NCBI RefSeq assembly: GCF_002563775.1
Contig: NZ_PDJO01000001.1
Location: forward strand, 2,482,501-2,546,500
Length of the DNA stretch: 64,000 nt
DNA from: Thioclava sp. ES.031
GTDB taxonomy: Bacteria > Pseudomonadota > Alphaproteobacteria > Rhodobacterales > Rhodobacteraceae
Direction of reading: 5' to 3'
Shown: one piece after another, positions 26,903 to 38,117 of the stretch
How positions within the stretch are numbered: position 1 is the stretch's first letter
Layout of the letters: every line of letters begins with the position of its first letter
The notes under the pieces: generated by a model
What the model was told of the DNA's origin: nothing
Databases searched by the model: none
What the model saw: only the letters and a program-made list of their open reading frames with translations
Made by a program: the position numbers and the translations under genes

Positions 26903-28648
26903 TTAGCGCATCTCTTCAGCCGGGGTCACGCCAAGAATACCAAGACCGGCGGAAATGACAACGGCGCTGGCACGGGCAAGGGCGATTTTCGCCGCCGATG
27001 CGGCCTCGTTGCCCTCCTGCAGGAAGCGCAGGGCCGGCTCGTCATTGCCACGGTTCCACAGGCTGTGCAGGTCCGAGGCAAGATCGTAGAGGTAGAAAGC
27101 CACCCGGTGCGGCTCGTTCGCGCGCGCCGCGATCTCCAGAAGACGCGGCCATTCGGCGATCTTCTTGACCAGTTCCAGCTCGGACGGATGCCAGTCGCCG
27201 GACAGATCGACCTCGGCCAGACGCGCATCGGACATGTCCCAGCCAGCCTCGGCCGCCTTGCGCAACACCGAGCAGACCCGAGCATGGGCATATTGCACGT
27301 AGAAGACCGGGTTGTCCTTGGACTGCTCCAGCACCTTGTCGAAATCGAAATCCAGCGGCGCGTCGTTCTTGCGGGTGAGCATGTGGAAGCGGGTCACATC
27401 CGCGCCCGCCTGCTCCACCACGTCGCGCAGCGTGACAAACGTGCCCGCGCGCTTCGACATCTTGAAGGGCTCGCCATTCTTGAACAGCTTCACCAGTTGG
27501 ATCAGCTTGATGTCGAGCGTCACCTTGCGATCCGACAGCGCCGCCACCGCCGCTTTCATCCGCTTCACATAGCCGCCATGGTCGGCGCCGAAGACGTCGA
27601 TCAGCAGGTCGTAACCACGGTCGATCTTGGTCCAGTGATAGGCGATATCCGGGGCGAAATAGGTCCAGGAGCCATCCGACTTCTTCACCGGACGGTCCAC
27701 GTCATCGCCATAGTCGGTCGAGCGGAACAGCGTCTGCTCGCGCTCCTCCCAATCCTCGGGCAGCTTGCCTTTCGGCGGGTCGAGCACGCCCTCGTAGATC
27801 AGGCCCAGATCCTCGAGCCGCTTCAGCGCAGCCTCGATCTGGCCGGTGCCGTAAAGCGATTTCTCGGAGGAGAACACGTCCATCTTCACGCCGAGACAGG
27901 CGAGATCCCCGCGGATCATCTCCATCATCTGCTCGGTTGCGAATTCGCGGATATCTTCGAGCCAGTCTTCCTCGGGCTTGTCGAGCAGGCTCTCGCCATA
28001 CTTCGCCTTGATCGCCTCGCCGACCGGGATCAGGTAATCGCCGGGATAGAGCCCCTCGCGGATTTCCGGCTCGAGGCCACAGGCTTCGCGGTAACGCTCA
28101 TAGGCGGAACGGGCGAGCACATCGACCTGCGCACCGCCATCGTTGATGTAATATTCCCGCGTGACGTCATAGCCCGCGAAATCCAGCAGGCTCGCCAGCG
28201 CATCGCCGAAGACCGCGCCGCGCGTATGGCCGACATGCATCGGGCCGGTGGGGTTCGCGGAGACATATTCCACGTTCACCTTCACACCTTTACCCAGATC
28301 GGAACGCCCGTAATCCGCGCCCTCTTTGAGCACGGCGTGGGTCACATCCGCCCAGACCTTCGGATCGAGGCGCAGGTTGATGAAGCCGGGACCGGCCACA
28401 TCGGCGCTGACGATCCGGTCATCTGCGGCCAGCTTGCCTGCCAACGTCTCGGCGATGTCGCGCGGCTTCGATTTGGCGGGCTTGGCCAGCACCATCGCGG
28501 CGTTGGTCGCCATGTCGCCATGCAGCGGATCGCGCGGCGGCTCCACCGCGACGTTTGCGTAGTCCAGCCCCTCGGGCAGCGCGCCCTCGGAAACCATCTG
28601 ATCGAGTGCCGCAATCACCGCGGCGCGGATGTCGGAAAACAGGTGCAT
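26903..28648 (-). CDS. argS: Arginyl-tRNA synthetase
   Basis: 581 residues. The HIGH motif is HVGHTRG (about 130) with the preceding SANPTGPMH, the KMSKS-like motif is PFKMSKRAG, and the C-terminal DALR anticodon domain ends AEEMR. The start at 28648 (MHLFSDIR) has AAGGA 8 nt upstream; Met at 28654 is too close to that site. It heads the argS-SPOR-nagZ-scpA-scpB run. Confidence 0.97.
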   Translation of the reverse strand: MHLFSDIRAAVIAALDQMVSEGALPEGLDYANVAVEPPRDPLHGDMATNAAMVLAKPAKSKPRDIAETLAGKLAADDRIVSADVAGPGFINLRLDPKVWADVTHAVLKEGADYGRSDLGKGVKVNVEYVSANPTGPMHVGHTRGAVFGDALASLLDFAGYDVTREYYINDGGAQVDVLARSAYERYREACGLEPEIREGLYPGDYLIPVGEAIKAKYGESLLDKPEEDWLEDIREFATEQMMEMIRGDLACLGVKMDVFSSEKSLYGTGQIEAALKRLEDLGLIYEGVLDPPKGKLPEDWEEREQTLFRSTDYGDDVDRPVKKSDGSWTYFAPDIAYHWTKIDRGYDLLIDVFGADHGGYVKRMKAAVAALSDRKVTLDIKLIQLVKLFKNGEPFKMSKRAGTFVTLRDVVEQAGADVTRFHMLTRKNDAPLDFDFDKVLEQSKDNPVFYVQYAHARVCSVLRKAAEAGWDMSDARLAEVDLSGDWHPSELELVKKIAEWPRLLEIAARANEPHRVAFYLYDLASDLHSLWNRGNDEPALRFLQEGNEAASAAKIALARASAVVISAGLGILGVTPAEEMR

Positions 28649-28739
28649 TCTCATTGTCCTTATTTGCGCTCTCCCCTGCCAGAGCGCGCCGGGCGCGTCA
28701 ATGGCCCGAGCGGGCTCCGAGCGAGGGCAGAGACGACGC

Positions 28740-28770
28740 GGGCGGCCCGGCATCGCCTGCCGGACCGCCC
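28740..28770 (-). terminator. GC-rich hairpin between glcG and argS
   Basis: GGGCGGCCCGGC pairs with GCCGGACCGCCC with one mismatch around a 7-nt loop, 22 nt after the glcG stop. No U-tract follows, so termination efficiency is uncertain. Confidence 0.45.
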
Positions 28771-28792
28771 GAAATCGAACCTTGCGAAAGGA

Positions 28793-29215
28793 TCAGTCCT
28801 CGGCGGTGAAGCCCGCAGCCTCGATCCCGGCCACGGCCACCTTGGCGTCATTGTCCGAGGTATCGCCGGTGACGCCCATCGCACCGATCACAGCCCCGCT
28901 CTCATCGCGGATCAGCACGCCGCCGGGCACCGGGCAGGTCTTGCCGTCATAGATGCCGTTCACGGCGGCCATGAAATAGGCCTGCGCTTCGGCCCGCGCC
29001 ATCTGCGCCTTGCCGCCCATGCCCAGCATCACCGCGCCGTAAGCCTTGGCGCGCGCGATCTCGAACCGGCCCGGCGCGGCGCCATCGGCGCGCGCGAAAG
29101 CCAGCGGGTGGCCGCCCGCATCCAGCACGATCGCCGAGAGCGGTTTCAGTTCGTCTTCCACACCTTGCGCGAGCGCGGTGTCGATCATCTTCTGCGCTTG
29201 TTCGAGCGTGATCAT
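28793..29215 (-). CDS. glcG: GlcG/HbpS-family protein
   Basis: 140 residues starting [39 protein letters not shown] (about 25-45) and [33 protein letters not shown] (about 98-130) are family hallmarks. Some members bind haem, others have no known activity. The 4-nt overlap with glcB (ATGA) ties it to glycolate/glyoxylate use, as in glc operons. A longer start at 29308 would overlap glcB and has no similarity. Confidence 0.85.
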   Translation of the reverse strand: MITLEQAQKMIDTALAQGVEDELKPLSAIVLDAGGHPLAFARADGAAPGRFEIARAKAYGAVMLGMGGKAQMARAEAQAYFMAAVNGIYDGKTCPVPGGVLIRDESGAVIGAMGVTGDTSDNDAKVAVAGIEAAGFTAED

Positions 29216-31377
29216 GCGCGTTCCTCCTTCACTTGCAGGCGGCGCTGATGCAGCACCGGTTCCGTATAACCCGAGGGCTGGACCGTACCCAGGAAGCACA
29301 GATCGCACGCCGCCTGGAAGGCGAAGCCGTCATAGCCGGGCGCCATCGGGCGGTAGTTCGGGTCGCCCTCGTTCTGGCGGTCGACGACCTTGGCCATCTT
29401 GCGCAGCGCCTCCATCACCTGACCCTCGCTGACCAGCCCATGTTCGAGCCAGTTCGCGATCGCCTGGCTGGAAATCCGGCAGGTCGCGCGGTCTTCCATC
29501 AGGCCGACGTCGTGGATGTCGGGCACCTTCGAGCAGCCCACCCCCTGATCGACCCAGCGCACGACATAGCCGAGGATGCCTTGCGCGTTATTCTCGATCT
29601 CGGTGCGGATTTCCTCTTCCGAGTAGTTCTTGCCGCGTGCGAGCGGGATCGTCAGCAGATCGTCGAGCCGCGCCGGGCGGTTCATCGCGGCGATCTCCTG
29701 CTGGCGACGCTTCACATCGACCTTGTGGTAATGCGTGGCATGCAGCGTGGCGGCCGTCGGCGACGGCACCCAGGCGCAGTTCGCACCCGCCAGCGGGTGA
29801 TTGACCTTGGCCTCGAGCATATCGGCCATCCGGTCGGGCATCGCCCACATGCCTTTACCGATCTGTGCCTTACCCGCCAGCCCGCAGGCCAGCCCGATAT
29901 CGACGTTGCGATCCTCATAGGCTTCGATCCAAGGCTGGCCCTTCATCTCGCCCTTGGCGAGCATCGGCCCGGCCTGCATCGAGGTGTAGATCTCGTCGCC
30001 CGTGCGGTCGAGGAAGCCCGTGTTGATGAAGGCCACGCGGTTCTTCGCGGCGCGGATGCATTCCTTGAGATTGACCGAGGTGCGGCGCTCCTCGTCCATG
30101 ATGCCCAGCTTCACGGTGTAGCGTGGCAGGCCCAGAACCTCCTCGACCTTGTCGAAGATCTCGGTCGCGAAGGCGACCTCTTCGGGGCCGTGCATCTTCG
30201 GCTTCACCACGTAGACCGAGCCGGTGACCGAGTTGCGCGGGCCTTCGGTCTTCTTGAGGTCATGCATCGCGCAAAGCGTGGTGACCATCGCGTCCATCAG
30301 CCCCTCGCAGGCTTCTTCGCCGTCGCGGGTCAGGATCGCGGGCGTGGTCATCAGGTGACCGACATTGCGCACCAGCATCAGCGAGCGGCCCTTCAGCGTG
30401 ATCTTCTCGCCACCGCCGCCGGTGAACTGGTAATCGCCTTCGAGCCGCCGGACCGTCTTCTCGCCGTTCTTCACGACGTTTTCGCGCAGATCGCCCTTCA
30501 TCAGGCCCAGCCAGTTGCCATAGGCCTGAACCTTGTCCTCGGCATCGACACAGGCGACCGAGTCCTCGCAATCCATGATCGTGCTGATCGCGGCCTCGAG
30601 GATGACATCGGCGATATCGGCGGGATCGGCCTGGCCTACCTCGGTGGTCGGGTCGATCTCGATCACGAGATGCAGCCCGTTATTTTCCAGCAGAACCTCG
30701 GACAGCGCGCCCTCGTCGGAGATGTTGAACCCGAGGAACTGCGCCGGATCGGCCAGCCCGGTTTCGCCCACCGCGTTCTCCACGAAGAAGACACCGTTCT
30801 CGACGCGCAGCGCGGTCACGCCGGTCCAGCTTCCGCCTGCAAGCGGCACCGCCTCGTCGAGAAATGCTTTCGCGCGCTCGATCACGCGGGCGCCACGTTC
30901 GGGGTCATAGCCCTTGCCCTGCGGCAGATCGCCAAGCGCGTCCGTACCGTAGAGCGCGTCATAAAGACTGCCCCAGCGCGCATTCGCGGCGTTGAGCGCA
31001 TAGCGCGCATTGGTGATCGGCACGACGAGCTGCGGACCGCAGACGGTGGCGAATTCGGGATCGGTTTCCGGCGTCTCGATCTTGAAGTCGTCGCCTTCCG
31101 GCAGGAGGTAGCCGATCTCTTTCAGGAAGGACTTATAGTCTTCGAAATCAAAGCCTTCGGCGCGGTGATGCGCGTGCCAGTCGTCGAGCTTGGACTGGAT
31201 CGCCTCGCGCGTCTCCAGCAGCGCACGGTTCTTCTGTCCCTGCGTATGCAGCAGGTCCGACAGCCCCTCCCAGAAGCGCTCGGGCGCGACGCCGGTTCCC
31301 GGCAAAGCCTGATCCTCGATGAAGGCGGCCAGTTCGACCGCCACCTGCAGTTCGTTACGTGCGACCCGCTGTGCCAT
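29212..31377 (-). CDS. glcB: Malate synthase G
   Basis: 721 residues, the length of isoform G. MEEGF-type core motifs are visible: [34 protein letters not shown] near residue 110, [17 protein letters not shown] with the catalytic Arg region, and [10 protein letters not shown]. It condenses glyoxylate with acetyl-CoA to malate, which allows growth on C2 compounds. The start has GGGAGGG upstream. It is translationally coupled to glcG. Confidence 0.97.
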   Translation of the reverse strand: MAQRVARNELQVAVELAAFIEDQALPGTGVAPERFWEGLSDLLHTQGQKNRALLETREAIQSKLDDWHAHHRAEGFDFEDYKSFLKEIGYLLPEGDDFKIETPETDPEFATVCGPQLVVPITNARYALNAANARWGSLYDALYGTDALGDLPQGKGYDPERGARVIERAKAFLDEAVPLAGGSWTGVTALRVENGVFFVENAVGETGLADPAQFLGFNISDEGALSEVLLENNGLHLVIEIDPTTEVGQADPADIADVILEAAISTIMDCEDSVACVDAEDKVQAYGNWLGLMKGDLRENVVKNGEKTVRRLEGDYQFTGGGGEKITLKGRSLMLVRNVGHLMTTPAILTRDGEEACEGLMDAMVTTLCAMHDLKKTEGPRNSVTGSVYVVKPKMHGPEEVAFATEIFDKVEEVLGLPRYTVKLGIMDEERRTSVNLKECIRAAKNRVAFINTGFLDRTGDEIYTSMQAGPMLAKGEMKGQPWIEAYEDRNVDIGLACGLAGKAQIGKGMWAMPDRMADMLEAKVNHPLAGANCAWVPSPTAATLHATHYHKVDVKRRQQEIAAMNRPARLDDLLTIPLARGKNYSEEEIRTEIENNAQGILGYVVRWVDQGVGCSKVPDIHDVGLMEDRATCRISSQAIANWLEHGLVSEGQVMEALRKMAKVVDRQNEGDPNYRPMAPGYDGFAFQAACDLCFLGTVQPSGYTEPVLHQRRLQVKEERA

Positions 31378-31416
31378 TGTGCCCTCCCGGTTTTCTTAGA
31401 CGCGTACTAGATGAAA

Positions 31417-31440
31417 CCGCTGGACGAGAATGTCCAGCGG
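31417..31440. promoter_or_regulatory. 9-bp palindrome upstream of glcB
   Basis: CCGCTGGAC/GTCCAGCGG with a 6-nt loop lies 40-63 nt upstream of the glcB start. On the minus strand it is followed by TTTCATC, so it may be a weak terminator for the upstream small membrane-protein gene, or an operator or leader hairpin for glcB. The sequence does not decide between these. Confidence 0.4.
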
Positions 31441-31544
31441 ATTGGCGTCAGCGCGCGGGAAGACGCTAAGACGGTGAAAGGGCGCAAAAAGGCCAGCGGC
31501 TCACGGAAACGTGGGCACCGCAGGCGCGCGCGACCCGTCCAAGC

Positions 31545-31877
31545 TCACTGCTGGATCGGGTCGGCCTCCGTCGCGTCGCCATTGCTTTCAGCAGTGCCGA
31601 CACCGGTCGTCTCAGGCGCTTGCGTGGTGGACAGGCCAACCCCGTCCAGCGGTTCCGCTGGCGGTTCCGAGCGCACGACACCCTCGGTCTCCGGCGCGGG
31701 CTGCGTCGTGACCTCGGCCTGCCCCGCATCGCTTGCCGCGGGTTCCGAGGTATCTGCCGCCATCGCGAGCCAAACCAGGATCACCGCCACGCCCAGCACC
31801 GCGACCACGGCGATCCCGATCAGGGCGGGGGCGTGTCTCTTCTGCTGGGTCTTCACATTGGTATCGGGTGCGGACAT
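31545..31877 (-). CDS. Small single-pass membrane protein, unknown function
   Basis: 110 residues. A basic start (KTQQKRHAP) leads into a membrane helix (about 16-38; ALIGIAVVAVLGVAVILVW) and then a periplasmic tail of Thr, Ala, Pro, Glu and Gln with no fold. AAGGAGGAC lies 6 nt before the ATG, which supports translation from 31877. I do not recognise the family. It is upstream of and on the same strand as glcB. Confidence 0.65.
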   Translation of the reverse strand: MSAPDTNVKTQQKRHAPALIGIAVVAVLGVAVILVWLAMAADTSEPAASDAGQAEVTTQPAPETEGVVRSEPPAEPLDGVGLSTTQAPETTGVGTAESNGDATEADPIQQ

Positions 31878-32200
31878 CGAATGTCCTCCTTCCATCTTCC
31901 AAAGGTTCATGTCGGGGCGGTCGCGACGTTGCGCTAAACCGCCCCCTTTCACCCTAGGTAACGCAGCCCTCCCGCTTCGGGTTCACCCGGCGCGCCACCG
32001 CGTCTCTCCGAGCGGTCCGCGAAACCGCTTTGAAAACCCCGAGCGGGGCGGATACTGTGCCGCCAGCTGCGGGACTGCGACGCCAAGACCGGATCGCGCC
32101 CGCCCGTCACGAGAGGCGCTGCTCACGCAAAGGCGAACTTGCTTTCGCGCGGGCGCACTCCACCTGAAATAACCCGAAGTTAATTAGGAATATCGTTAGA
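31878..32200. other. Gene-free divergent region before pepN
   Basis: This 323-nt gap separates the divergent small membrane-protein gene and pepN. It holds an 8-bp inverted repeat GGGGCGGT/ACCGCCCC (31914-31921 and 31938-31945) and an AT-rich end (TTAATTAGGAATATCG) just before pepN that is the likely start region. A plus-strand frame is open across it but lacks coding character and a ribosome-binding site. Confidence 0.5.
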
Positions 32201-34771
32201 ATGTCCGCTGAACTGACGGCTGCCGAAGCCCCTGCCAAGCGCCTGAGCGACTACCGCCCCTACCCCTTCACCCTCGAGACCGTGCGGCTTGATTTCACGC
32301 TCGACCCGGATGCGACCGAAGTGCGCGCGCGCCTCGCCTTCTCGCCCCGGCAAGAGGCGGCCGCGCTGGAACTCGATGGCGAAGATCTGGAGCTTGTCTC
32401 GGTCGCAGTGGACGGGCGCGCGCTGACGCCTGACGACTACACGCTGAGCAAGACGGGCCTTACGATCCCGGCGCATGTTCTGCCGTCTCAGGCCTTCACG
32501 CTGGAGACCGTCACGCGGATCGCGCCGTCGAAGAATACCGCGCTGGAAGGGCTTTATATGTCGAACGGCATGTATTGCACGCAATGCGAGGCCGAGGGCT
32601 TCCGCAAGATCACCTTCTACCCGGACCGCCCCGACGTGATGGCGCGCTTCCACGTCACGATCACCGGCGACCAGCCGGTGCTGCTGGCGAATGGCGACCT
32701 GATCGAGAGCCGCGAAGGCTATGCCGAATGGGTCGATCCGTGGCCCAAGCCCGCCTATCTCTTCGCGCTGGTCGCGGGCGATCTGCGCGCGCATTCGGGC
32801 ACATTCACCACGATGTCGGGCCGCGAGGTCGCGACGAACATCTGGGTCCGTCCGGGCGACGAAGATCGCTGCGACTTCGCCCTGCAGGCACTGCATCGCT
32901 CGATGCGCTGGGACGAAGAGGCCTACGGGCGCGAATACGATCTGGACATTTTCAACATCGTCGCCGTCGATGACTTCAATATGGGCGCGATGGAGAACAA
33001 GGGGCTGAACATCTTCAACTCCAAATGGGTTCTCGCCTCGCCCGAGACCGCGACCGACGCCGATTACGAGCGTATCGAGGGCATCATCGCGCATGAGTAT
33101 TTCCACAACTGGACCGGCAACCGGATCACCTGCCGCGACTGGTTCCAGCTGTGCCTGAAGGAAGGGCTGACGGTCTATCGCGACCAGCAGTTCACCGGCG
33201 ACATGCGCGGCCATGCGACGAAGCGGATCGACGATGTGCTGGCGCTGCGCGGACGGCAGTTCCGCGAGGATCGCGGCCCGCTCTCGCACCCGCCGCGCCC
33301 CGATCATTACCGCGAGATCAACAACTTCTACACTGCGACCGTCTATGAGAAGGGCGCCGAGATCGTGGGGATGCTGCATCGCTTGCTCGGGCAAGAGGGC
33401 TATCGCGCCGCGCTCGACCTCTATTTCGAGCGTCATGACGGGCAAGCCTGCACGATCGAGGACTGGCTGAAGGTCTTCGAGGACAGCTCGGGCCGCGATC
33501 TGAGCCAGTTCAAGCGCTGGTATACCGATGCGGGCACGCCGACCCTGCGGGTGCGCGACAGCTTCAAGGACGGCACATATACGCTTGAATTCGAACAGGA
33601 AACGCGCCCCACGCCGGGCCAGCCGGAAAAACTTCCGCGCCACATTCCGATCGAAGTCGGCCTTCTGTCCGAAAATGGCGACGAGGTCGTGCCCTCCACC
33701 GTTCTGGAGATGACCGAGGCGAAACAGAGCTTCACCTTCGACGGGCTCGCGACGCGCCCGGTGCCCTCGATCCTGCGCGACTTTTCCGCCCCCGTGCGGC
33801 TGGAGCGCGACGCCGACACGTCCGAGCTGGCCTTCCTGCTGACCCATGACCGCGACCCGTTCAACCGCTGGGAGGCAGGCCGCGCGCTGGCCCAGAAAGT
33901 GCTGATAGGGCGGGTGCAAGGACAGAAGTCCGACGCGTCCTTCTCTGATGCGATCGGGGCGCTGCTGCGCGACGAGACCGCCGATCCGGCCTTCCGCGCA
34001 CTGTGCCTGAACCTGCCCTCCGAGGACAGCATCGCGCAGGCGCTCTACGATCAGGGCGAGACGCCCGATCCGGCGGCGATCTACGCGGCGCGCGAAGGGC
34101 TCGCCCGCGATCTGGCGAATGCGCATAAGACGCTTCTGGCCGAGATCTTCACCAGCACCGAAGCGAGGGGTCCCTATAGCTCCGATCCCGAGCAGGCCGG
34201 TCCGCGGGCGCTGCGCCTTGCGGTCCTGCGGCTCCTGAACCGCATCGACGGCGGAGCACGGGCGGGGGCGCTATTCGCCTCGGCCGAGAACATGACCGAA
34301 AGCCTCGGCGCGCTCGCAGCTCTGGTGCAGACCGGGCAGGACGCCGCGGCCATGGCCGAATTCCGCGACCGCTGGCAGGGCGACCGGCTGGTGATGGACA
34401 AGTGGTTCCTCGTCCAGCTGGCCAATTGCCCGCCAGGGATGGCGCTGGAGCGCGCCGAGGCGCTGACCGGCGATCCGCTCTTCACATGGAAGACGCCGAA
34501 CCGCTTCCGCGCGCTGATGGCGGGGCTGTCGGGCAATCACGCGGGCTTCCACCGCGCGGACGGGGCGAGCTATCGCTTCTATGCCGACTGGCTGATGAAG
34601 CTCGATCCGGTCAATCCGCAGGTCGCAGCCCGCATGTCCACCGCTTTCGAGACGTGGACTCGCTATGACGAAGGCCGGCGCGAAAAGATGCGCAGCGAGT
34701 TGGAACGGATCGCCGCCCAACCGGGCCTCAGCCGCGACCTGTCGGAGATGACGCAGCGTCTGTTGGGCTGA
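32201..34771 (+). CDS. pepN: Aminopeptidase N (M1 family)
   Basis: 856 residues, close to E. coli PepN. The exopeptidase motif is MGAMENKGLNIFN and the zinc site HEYFHNWTGNRI plus the downstream Glu in LKEGLTVYRDQQF gives HExxH-x18-E. It removes N-terminal amino acids from peptides in the cytoplasm; there is no signal peptide. The domains run N-terminal beta, catalytic, beta-sandwich (about 440-550) and C-terminal helical. Confidence 0.97.
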   Translation: MSAELTAAEAPAKRLSDYRPYPFTLETVRLDFTLDPDATEVRARLAFSPRQEAAALELDGEDLELVSVAVDGRALTPDDYTLSKTGLTIPAHVLPSQAFTLETVTRIAPSKNTALEGLYMSNGMYCTQCEAEGFRKITFYPDRPDVMARFHVTITGDQPVLLANGDLIESREGYAEWVDPWPKPAYLFALVAGDLRAHSGTFTTMSGREVATNIWVRPGDEDRCDFALQALHRSMRWDEEAYGREYDLDIFNIVAVDDFNMGAMENKGLNIFNSKWVLASPETATDADYERIEGIIAHEYFHNWTGNRITCRDWFQLCLKEGLTVYRDQQFTGDMRGHATKRIDDVLALRGRQFREDRGPLSHPPRPDHYREINNFYTATVYEKGAEIVGMLHRLLGQEGYRAALDLYFERHDGQACTIEDWLKVFEDSSGRDLSQFKRWYTDAGTPTLRVRDSFKDGTYTLEFEQETRPTPGQPEKLPRHIPIEVGLLSENGDEVVPSTVLEMTEAKQSFTFDGLATRPVPSILRDFSAPVRLERDADTSELAFLLTHDRDPFNRWEAGRALAQKVLIGRVQGQKSDASFSDAIGALLRDETADPAFRALCLNLPSEDSIAQALYDQGETPDPAAIYAAREGLARDLANAHKTLLAEIFTSTEARGPYSSDPEQAGPRALRLAVLRLLNRIDGGARAGALFASAENMTESLGALAALVQTGQDAAAMAEFRDRWQGDRLVMDKWFLVQLANCPPGMALERAEALTGDPLFTWKTPNRFRALMAGLSGNHAGFHRADGASYRFYADWLMKLDPVNPQVAARMSTAFETWTRYDEGRREKMRSELERIAAQPGLSRDLSEMTQRLLG

Positions 34772-34912
34772 TTTCCGCTCAGCGCCCGCGGGCGCGCCCA
34801 TCTCACCACGGATTGGCCGCATTCTCGGCCCATCCGTGCCGGGTTCTTGACCTACGAAACGCGGACGCCCGCGCCATGCGGGCGGCACGCAATTTCGCGG
34901 ATGGGCTCGACC

Positions 34913-35326
34913 ATGGACGACAACGAATTTGAGTATCGACACCAAGCCCGCCGGGCGGGAGGGTATCTCGCCCTCGCCTTCGGGATGGCGCTGCTTTACG
35001 GCGCAATGAAACTGACCGCGACGACCTGGATCCATGTCGCCGCGTGGATCTATCTCGCCCTCACCTTGTACAAGCTGATGCGCAACCGCTCGGGGCTGCT
35101 GCGGATCACGCCTGCACGAATGGAAGTCTATCGGAATGGGCGGCAATTGGGCACGTTCCCGCTCGCACAGATCGACTCGGCGCGGCTGCGGCGGCGCAAG
35201 CTTGCGGGCGACGAATGCATGGTCACGCTGCGCGACGGGCGTCGCGCCTACCTGCCGCGAGAGGCCACGCCGCCGCTCGACCGGCTCAGCGCGATTTTCG
35301 AATCCTACGGCGTGCCGGTGGTCTGA
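34913..35326 (+). CDS. Small two-helix membrane protein, unknown function
   Basis: 137 residues. After a charged start (DDNEFEYRHQARRAGG) two membrane helices follow (about 18-36 and 40-58), then a soluble end with ITPARMEVYRNGRQLGTFPLAQIDSARLRRRKL, which resembles a PH-like beta domain. The family is not recognised. Met at 34901 is an alternative start. No operon partner is evident; gatB follows after 86 nt. Confidence 0.65.
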   Translation: MDDNEFEYRHQARRAGGYLALAFGMALLYGAMKLTATTWIHVAAWIYLALTLYKLMRNRSGLLRITPARMEVYRNGRQLGTFPLAQIDSARLRRRKLAGDECMVTLRDGRRAYLPREATPPLDRLSAIFESYGVPVV

Positions 35327-35412
35327 TCCCCAATCCGGGGCGGTCGCCCTCTTGCTCCCGCCCCTGCCCTGTCCTAGAAGCTTGCCCAAGCCTTTACTGA
35401 CAGGATGTGGAC

Positions 35413-36930
35413 ATGCTCGACCATCTCGAATTCCAAGCCCCCGAACCCAAGGTCATTGCCGGTGCCAAATCGGATTGGGAGCTGGTGATCGGGCTTGAAG
35501 TCCACGCGCAGGTGGCCTCGAAAGCCAAACTGTTCTCGGGCGCCTCGACCAAGTTCGGTGCAGAGCCGAACTCCAATGTGGCCTTCGTTGACGCGGCGAT
35601 GCCCGGCATGCTGCCGGTGATCAACGAGTTCTGCGTGGCGCAGGCCGTGCGCACGGGCCTCGGCCTCAAGGCCGATATCAACCTGCGCTCGGCCTTCGAC
35701 CGGAAGAACTATTTCTACCCGGACCTGCCGCAGGGCTACCAGATCAGCCAGCTCTATCACCCCATCGTGGGCGAGGGCGAAATCATCGTCGACATGGGCC
35801 CGGGCGTCGCCCGCAAGGTCCGGATCGAGCGCATCCACCTCGAGCAGGATGCGGGCAAGTCGATCCACGACATGGATCCGCATATGTCCTTCGTGGACCT
35901 CAACCGCACCGGCGTCGCGCTGATGGAAATCGTCTCGCGCCCCGACATCCGTGGCCCCGAGGAAGCGGCGGCCTATGTCGGCAAGCTGCGCCAGATCCTG
36001 CGCTATCTGGGCACCTGCGACGGCAACATGCAGAACGGCAACCTGCGCGCCGACGTGAACGTCTCGATCTGCAAGCCGGGCGCTTACGAGAAATATCAGG
36101 AAACGCAGGATTTCAGCCATCTCGGCACGCGCTGCGAGATCAAGAACATGAACTCGATGCGCTTCATCCAAGCCGCGATCGAATACGAGGCGCGTCGCCA
36201 GATCGCCATCGTCGAAGACGGCGGCGAAGTGGTGCAGGAAACCCGCCTCTACGATCCCGACAAGGGCGAGACGCGCTCGATGCGTTCGAAGGAAGAGGCG
36301 CATGATTACCGCTACTTCCCCTGCCCCGACCTGCTGCCGCTGGAAATCGAGCAGGCTTGGGTCGACGATATCGGCGCTTCGATGCCGGAACTGCCCGACG
36401 AGAAGAAGGCGCGTTTCGTCAAGGAGCTGGGCCTGTCGGAATATGACGCCTCGGTGCTGACCGCAGAGGTCGAGAACGCGGATTACTTCGAGGCCGTGGT
36501 GGCCGAGGCCGGTGACGGCAAGCTCGCCGCGAACTGGGTCATCAACGAGCTGTTCGGTCGCCTGAAGAAGGAAGATCACGACATCTCGTCGAGCCCGGTC
36601 GATGCCGCGCAGCTCGGCGCGATCATCCGGCTGATCAAGTCCGACAAGATCTCGGGCAAGATCGCAAAGGACCTGTTCGAGATCGTCTATACCGAAGGCG
36701 GCGACCCCGAGAAGATCGTGGAAGAGCGCGGCATGATTCAGGTCACCGATACCGGCGCCATCGAGGCCGCCGTGGACGAGGTGATCGCCGCGAACCCCGA
36801 GCAGGTCGAGAAGGCCAAGGCCAATCCGAAACTGGCTGGCTGGTTCGTCGGTCAGGTCATCAAGGCTTCGGGCGGCAAGGCCAACCCCAAGGCGGTCAAC
36901 CAAATCGTCGCGCAGAAGCTGGGGCTGTAA
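35413..36930 (+). CDS. gatB: Aspartyl/glutamyl-tRNA amidotransferase subunit B
   Basis: 505 residues: [17 protein letters not shown] near the start, [35 protein letters not shown], then a YqeY/GatB C-terminal domain. It forms GatCAB, which amidates misacylated Glu-tRNA(Gln) and/or Asp-tRNA(Asn). ATG at 35413 has AGGA 6 nt upstream; a GTG two codons earlier is also in frame. gatA and gatC are not in the window. Confidence 0.97.
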   Translation: MLDHLEFQAPEPKVIAGAKSDWELVIGLEVHAQVASKAKLFSGASTKFGAEPNSNVAFVDAAMPGMLPVINEFCVAQAVRTGLGLKADINLRSAFDRKNYFYPDLPQGYQISQLYHPIVGEGEIIVDMGPGVARKVRIERIHLEQDAGKSIHDMDPHMSFVDLNRTGVALMEIVSRPDIRGPEEAAAYVGKLRQILRYLGTCDGNMQNGNLRADVNVSICKPGAYEKYQETQDFSHLGTRCEIKNMNSMRFIQAAIEYEARRQIAIVEDGGEVVQETRLYDPDKGETRSMRSKEEAHDYRYFPCPDLLPLEIEQAWVDDIGASMPELPDEKKARFVKELGLSEYDASVLTAEVENADYFEAVVAEAGDGKLAANWVINELFGRLKKEDHDISSSPVDAAQLGAIIRLIKSDKISGKIAKDLFEIVYTEGGDPEKIVEERGMIQVTDTGAIEAAVDEVIAANPEQVEKAKANPKLAGWFVGQVIKASGGKANPKAVNQIVAQKLGL

Positions 36931-36951
36931 GCCTTGCAAACCATTCCGATC

Positions 36952-36974
36952 AAGGCGCCTTCGGGCGCCTTTTT
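36952..36974 (+). terminator. Intrinsic terminator of gatB
   Basis: AAGGCGCC/GGCGCCTT with a TTCG tetraloop and a following T-run, 21 nt after the gatB stop. Confidence 0.88.
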
Positions 36975-37073
36975 CATGTCGGGACGGAAAGAATTCGGGA
37001 ACAAGTCTTCGCGCTTGTGGCTTGGGGTGACGCGCCCTAGGCTCACGCGGGCGTGATTGGGAAAGGGTTTGCG

Positions 37074-38045
37074 ATGAGTGGCTTGCTGGCATTGCTGGAT
37101 GACGTGGCGGGGATCGCCAAGGTGGCGGCGACCTCGATCGACGATGCGGCAGGTCAGGCGGCCAAGGCAGGTTCGAAAGCCGCTGGCGCGCTGATCGACG
37201 ATGCCGCCGTCACGCCGAAATATGTCCACGGCTTCAAGCCCGCCCGCGAATTGCCGATCGTGGGGAAAATCGCGCTCGGCTCGATCAAGAACAAGCTGAT
37301 CTTCCTGCTGCCAGCGGCGCTGCTGCTCTCTGCCTTCGCGCCGTGGCTGATCACGCCCTTGCTGATGCTGGGCGGCTCTTACCTGTGTTTTGAGGGCGCG
37401 GAGAAGGTCTATCACCTGTTCAAACCGCATGAGCCGGACGCCGAGGGCCATGTCGCGGCGGAGACCGCCGACCACCTCGAGGAAAAGCGCGTCAAAGCCG
37501 CGGTGAAGACCGATTTCATCCTCTCCGCCGAGATCATGACCATCGGCCTTGCCGCCCTGCCCTCGGGCCAACCGATCTGGATGGAGGCGATCGCGCTTGC
37601 GATCATCGGCATCGGCGTGACGGTGCTGGTCTATGGCTCGGTCGCGTTGATCGTGAAAGCCGATGATGCGGGGCTCTGGCTGGCCGAGAACGCGAACCTT
37701 TCTGCGACCCGAGCCTTCGGGCGCGGCATGGTGAAAGTCATGCCATGGCTGATGAAGACCCTGATGATCGTCGGCACCGCGGCGATGATCTGGGTCGGCG
37801 GCAATATCGTGCTGCACGGTCTGGCAGAGCTTGGCTGGCACGCGCCCTATGACTGGATCCACCATCAGGCCGAGGCCGCAGCCCATGCGGCAGGCACGGC
37901 GGAAGGCTTCGTCAGCTGGGCCATCACCGCATTCTTCGACGGCATCTTCGGGCTGATCTACGGTCTGGTCCTGATCCCCGTCGTCACCCGGATCATCCAG
38001 CCGATCTACCGCGCCGTTACCGGCAAGGAAAAGCCCGCGCACTGA
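37074..38045 (+). CDS. DUF808 (YedI-like) inner-membrane protein
   Basis: 323 residues starting MSGLLALLDDVAGIAKVAATSIDDA, the DUF808 hallmark. About four to six membrane segments are visible, including KLIFLLPAALLLSAFAPWL, IALAIIGIGVTVLVYGSVALI and FGLIYGLVLIPVV. Function is unknown. The start follows GGGAAAGGG. No partner gene is evident. Confidence 0.87.
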   Translation: MSGLLALLDDVAGIAKVAATSIDDAAGQAAKAGSKAAGALIDDAAVTPKYVHGFKPARELPIVGKIALGSIKNKLIFLLPAALLLSAFAPWLITPLLMLGGSYLCFEGAEKVYHLFKPHEPDAEGHVAAETADHLEEKRVKAAVKTDFILSAEIMTIGLAALPSGQPIWMEAIALAIIGIGVTVLVYGSVALIVKADDAGLWLAENANLSATRAFGRGMVKVMPWLMKTLMIVGTAAMIWVGGNIVLHGLAELGWHAPYDWIHHQAEAAAHAAGTAEGFVSWAITAFFDGIFGLIYGLVLIPVVTRIIQPIYRAVTGKEKPAH

Positions 38046-38117
38046 GCGCAAGCGGACAGGTTGAGGCCACCCGCGCCGCCCGATAGGCTGGGCGCGAACA
38101 GATCGCAGGGAGCGCAG

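Noticed and set aside
31411..32172. Plus-strand open frame of 253 codons
   Set aside because: It runs antisense to the small membrane-protein gene and across the pepN upstream gap, has no ribosome-binding site and reads as low-complexity Arg/Ser/Ala typical of antisense GC-rich frames.
37074..38045. DUF808 gene as a defence or toxin component
   Set aside because: It matches a widespread membrane family and has no partner genes or composition bias.
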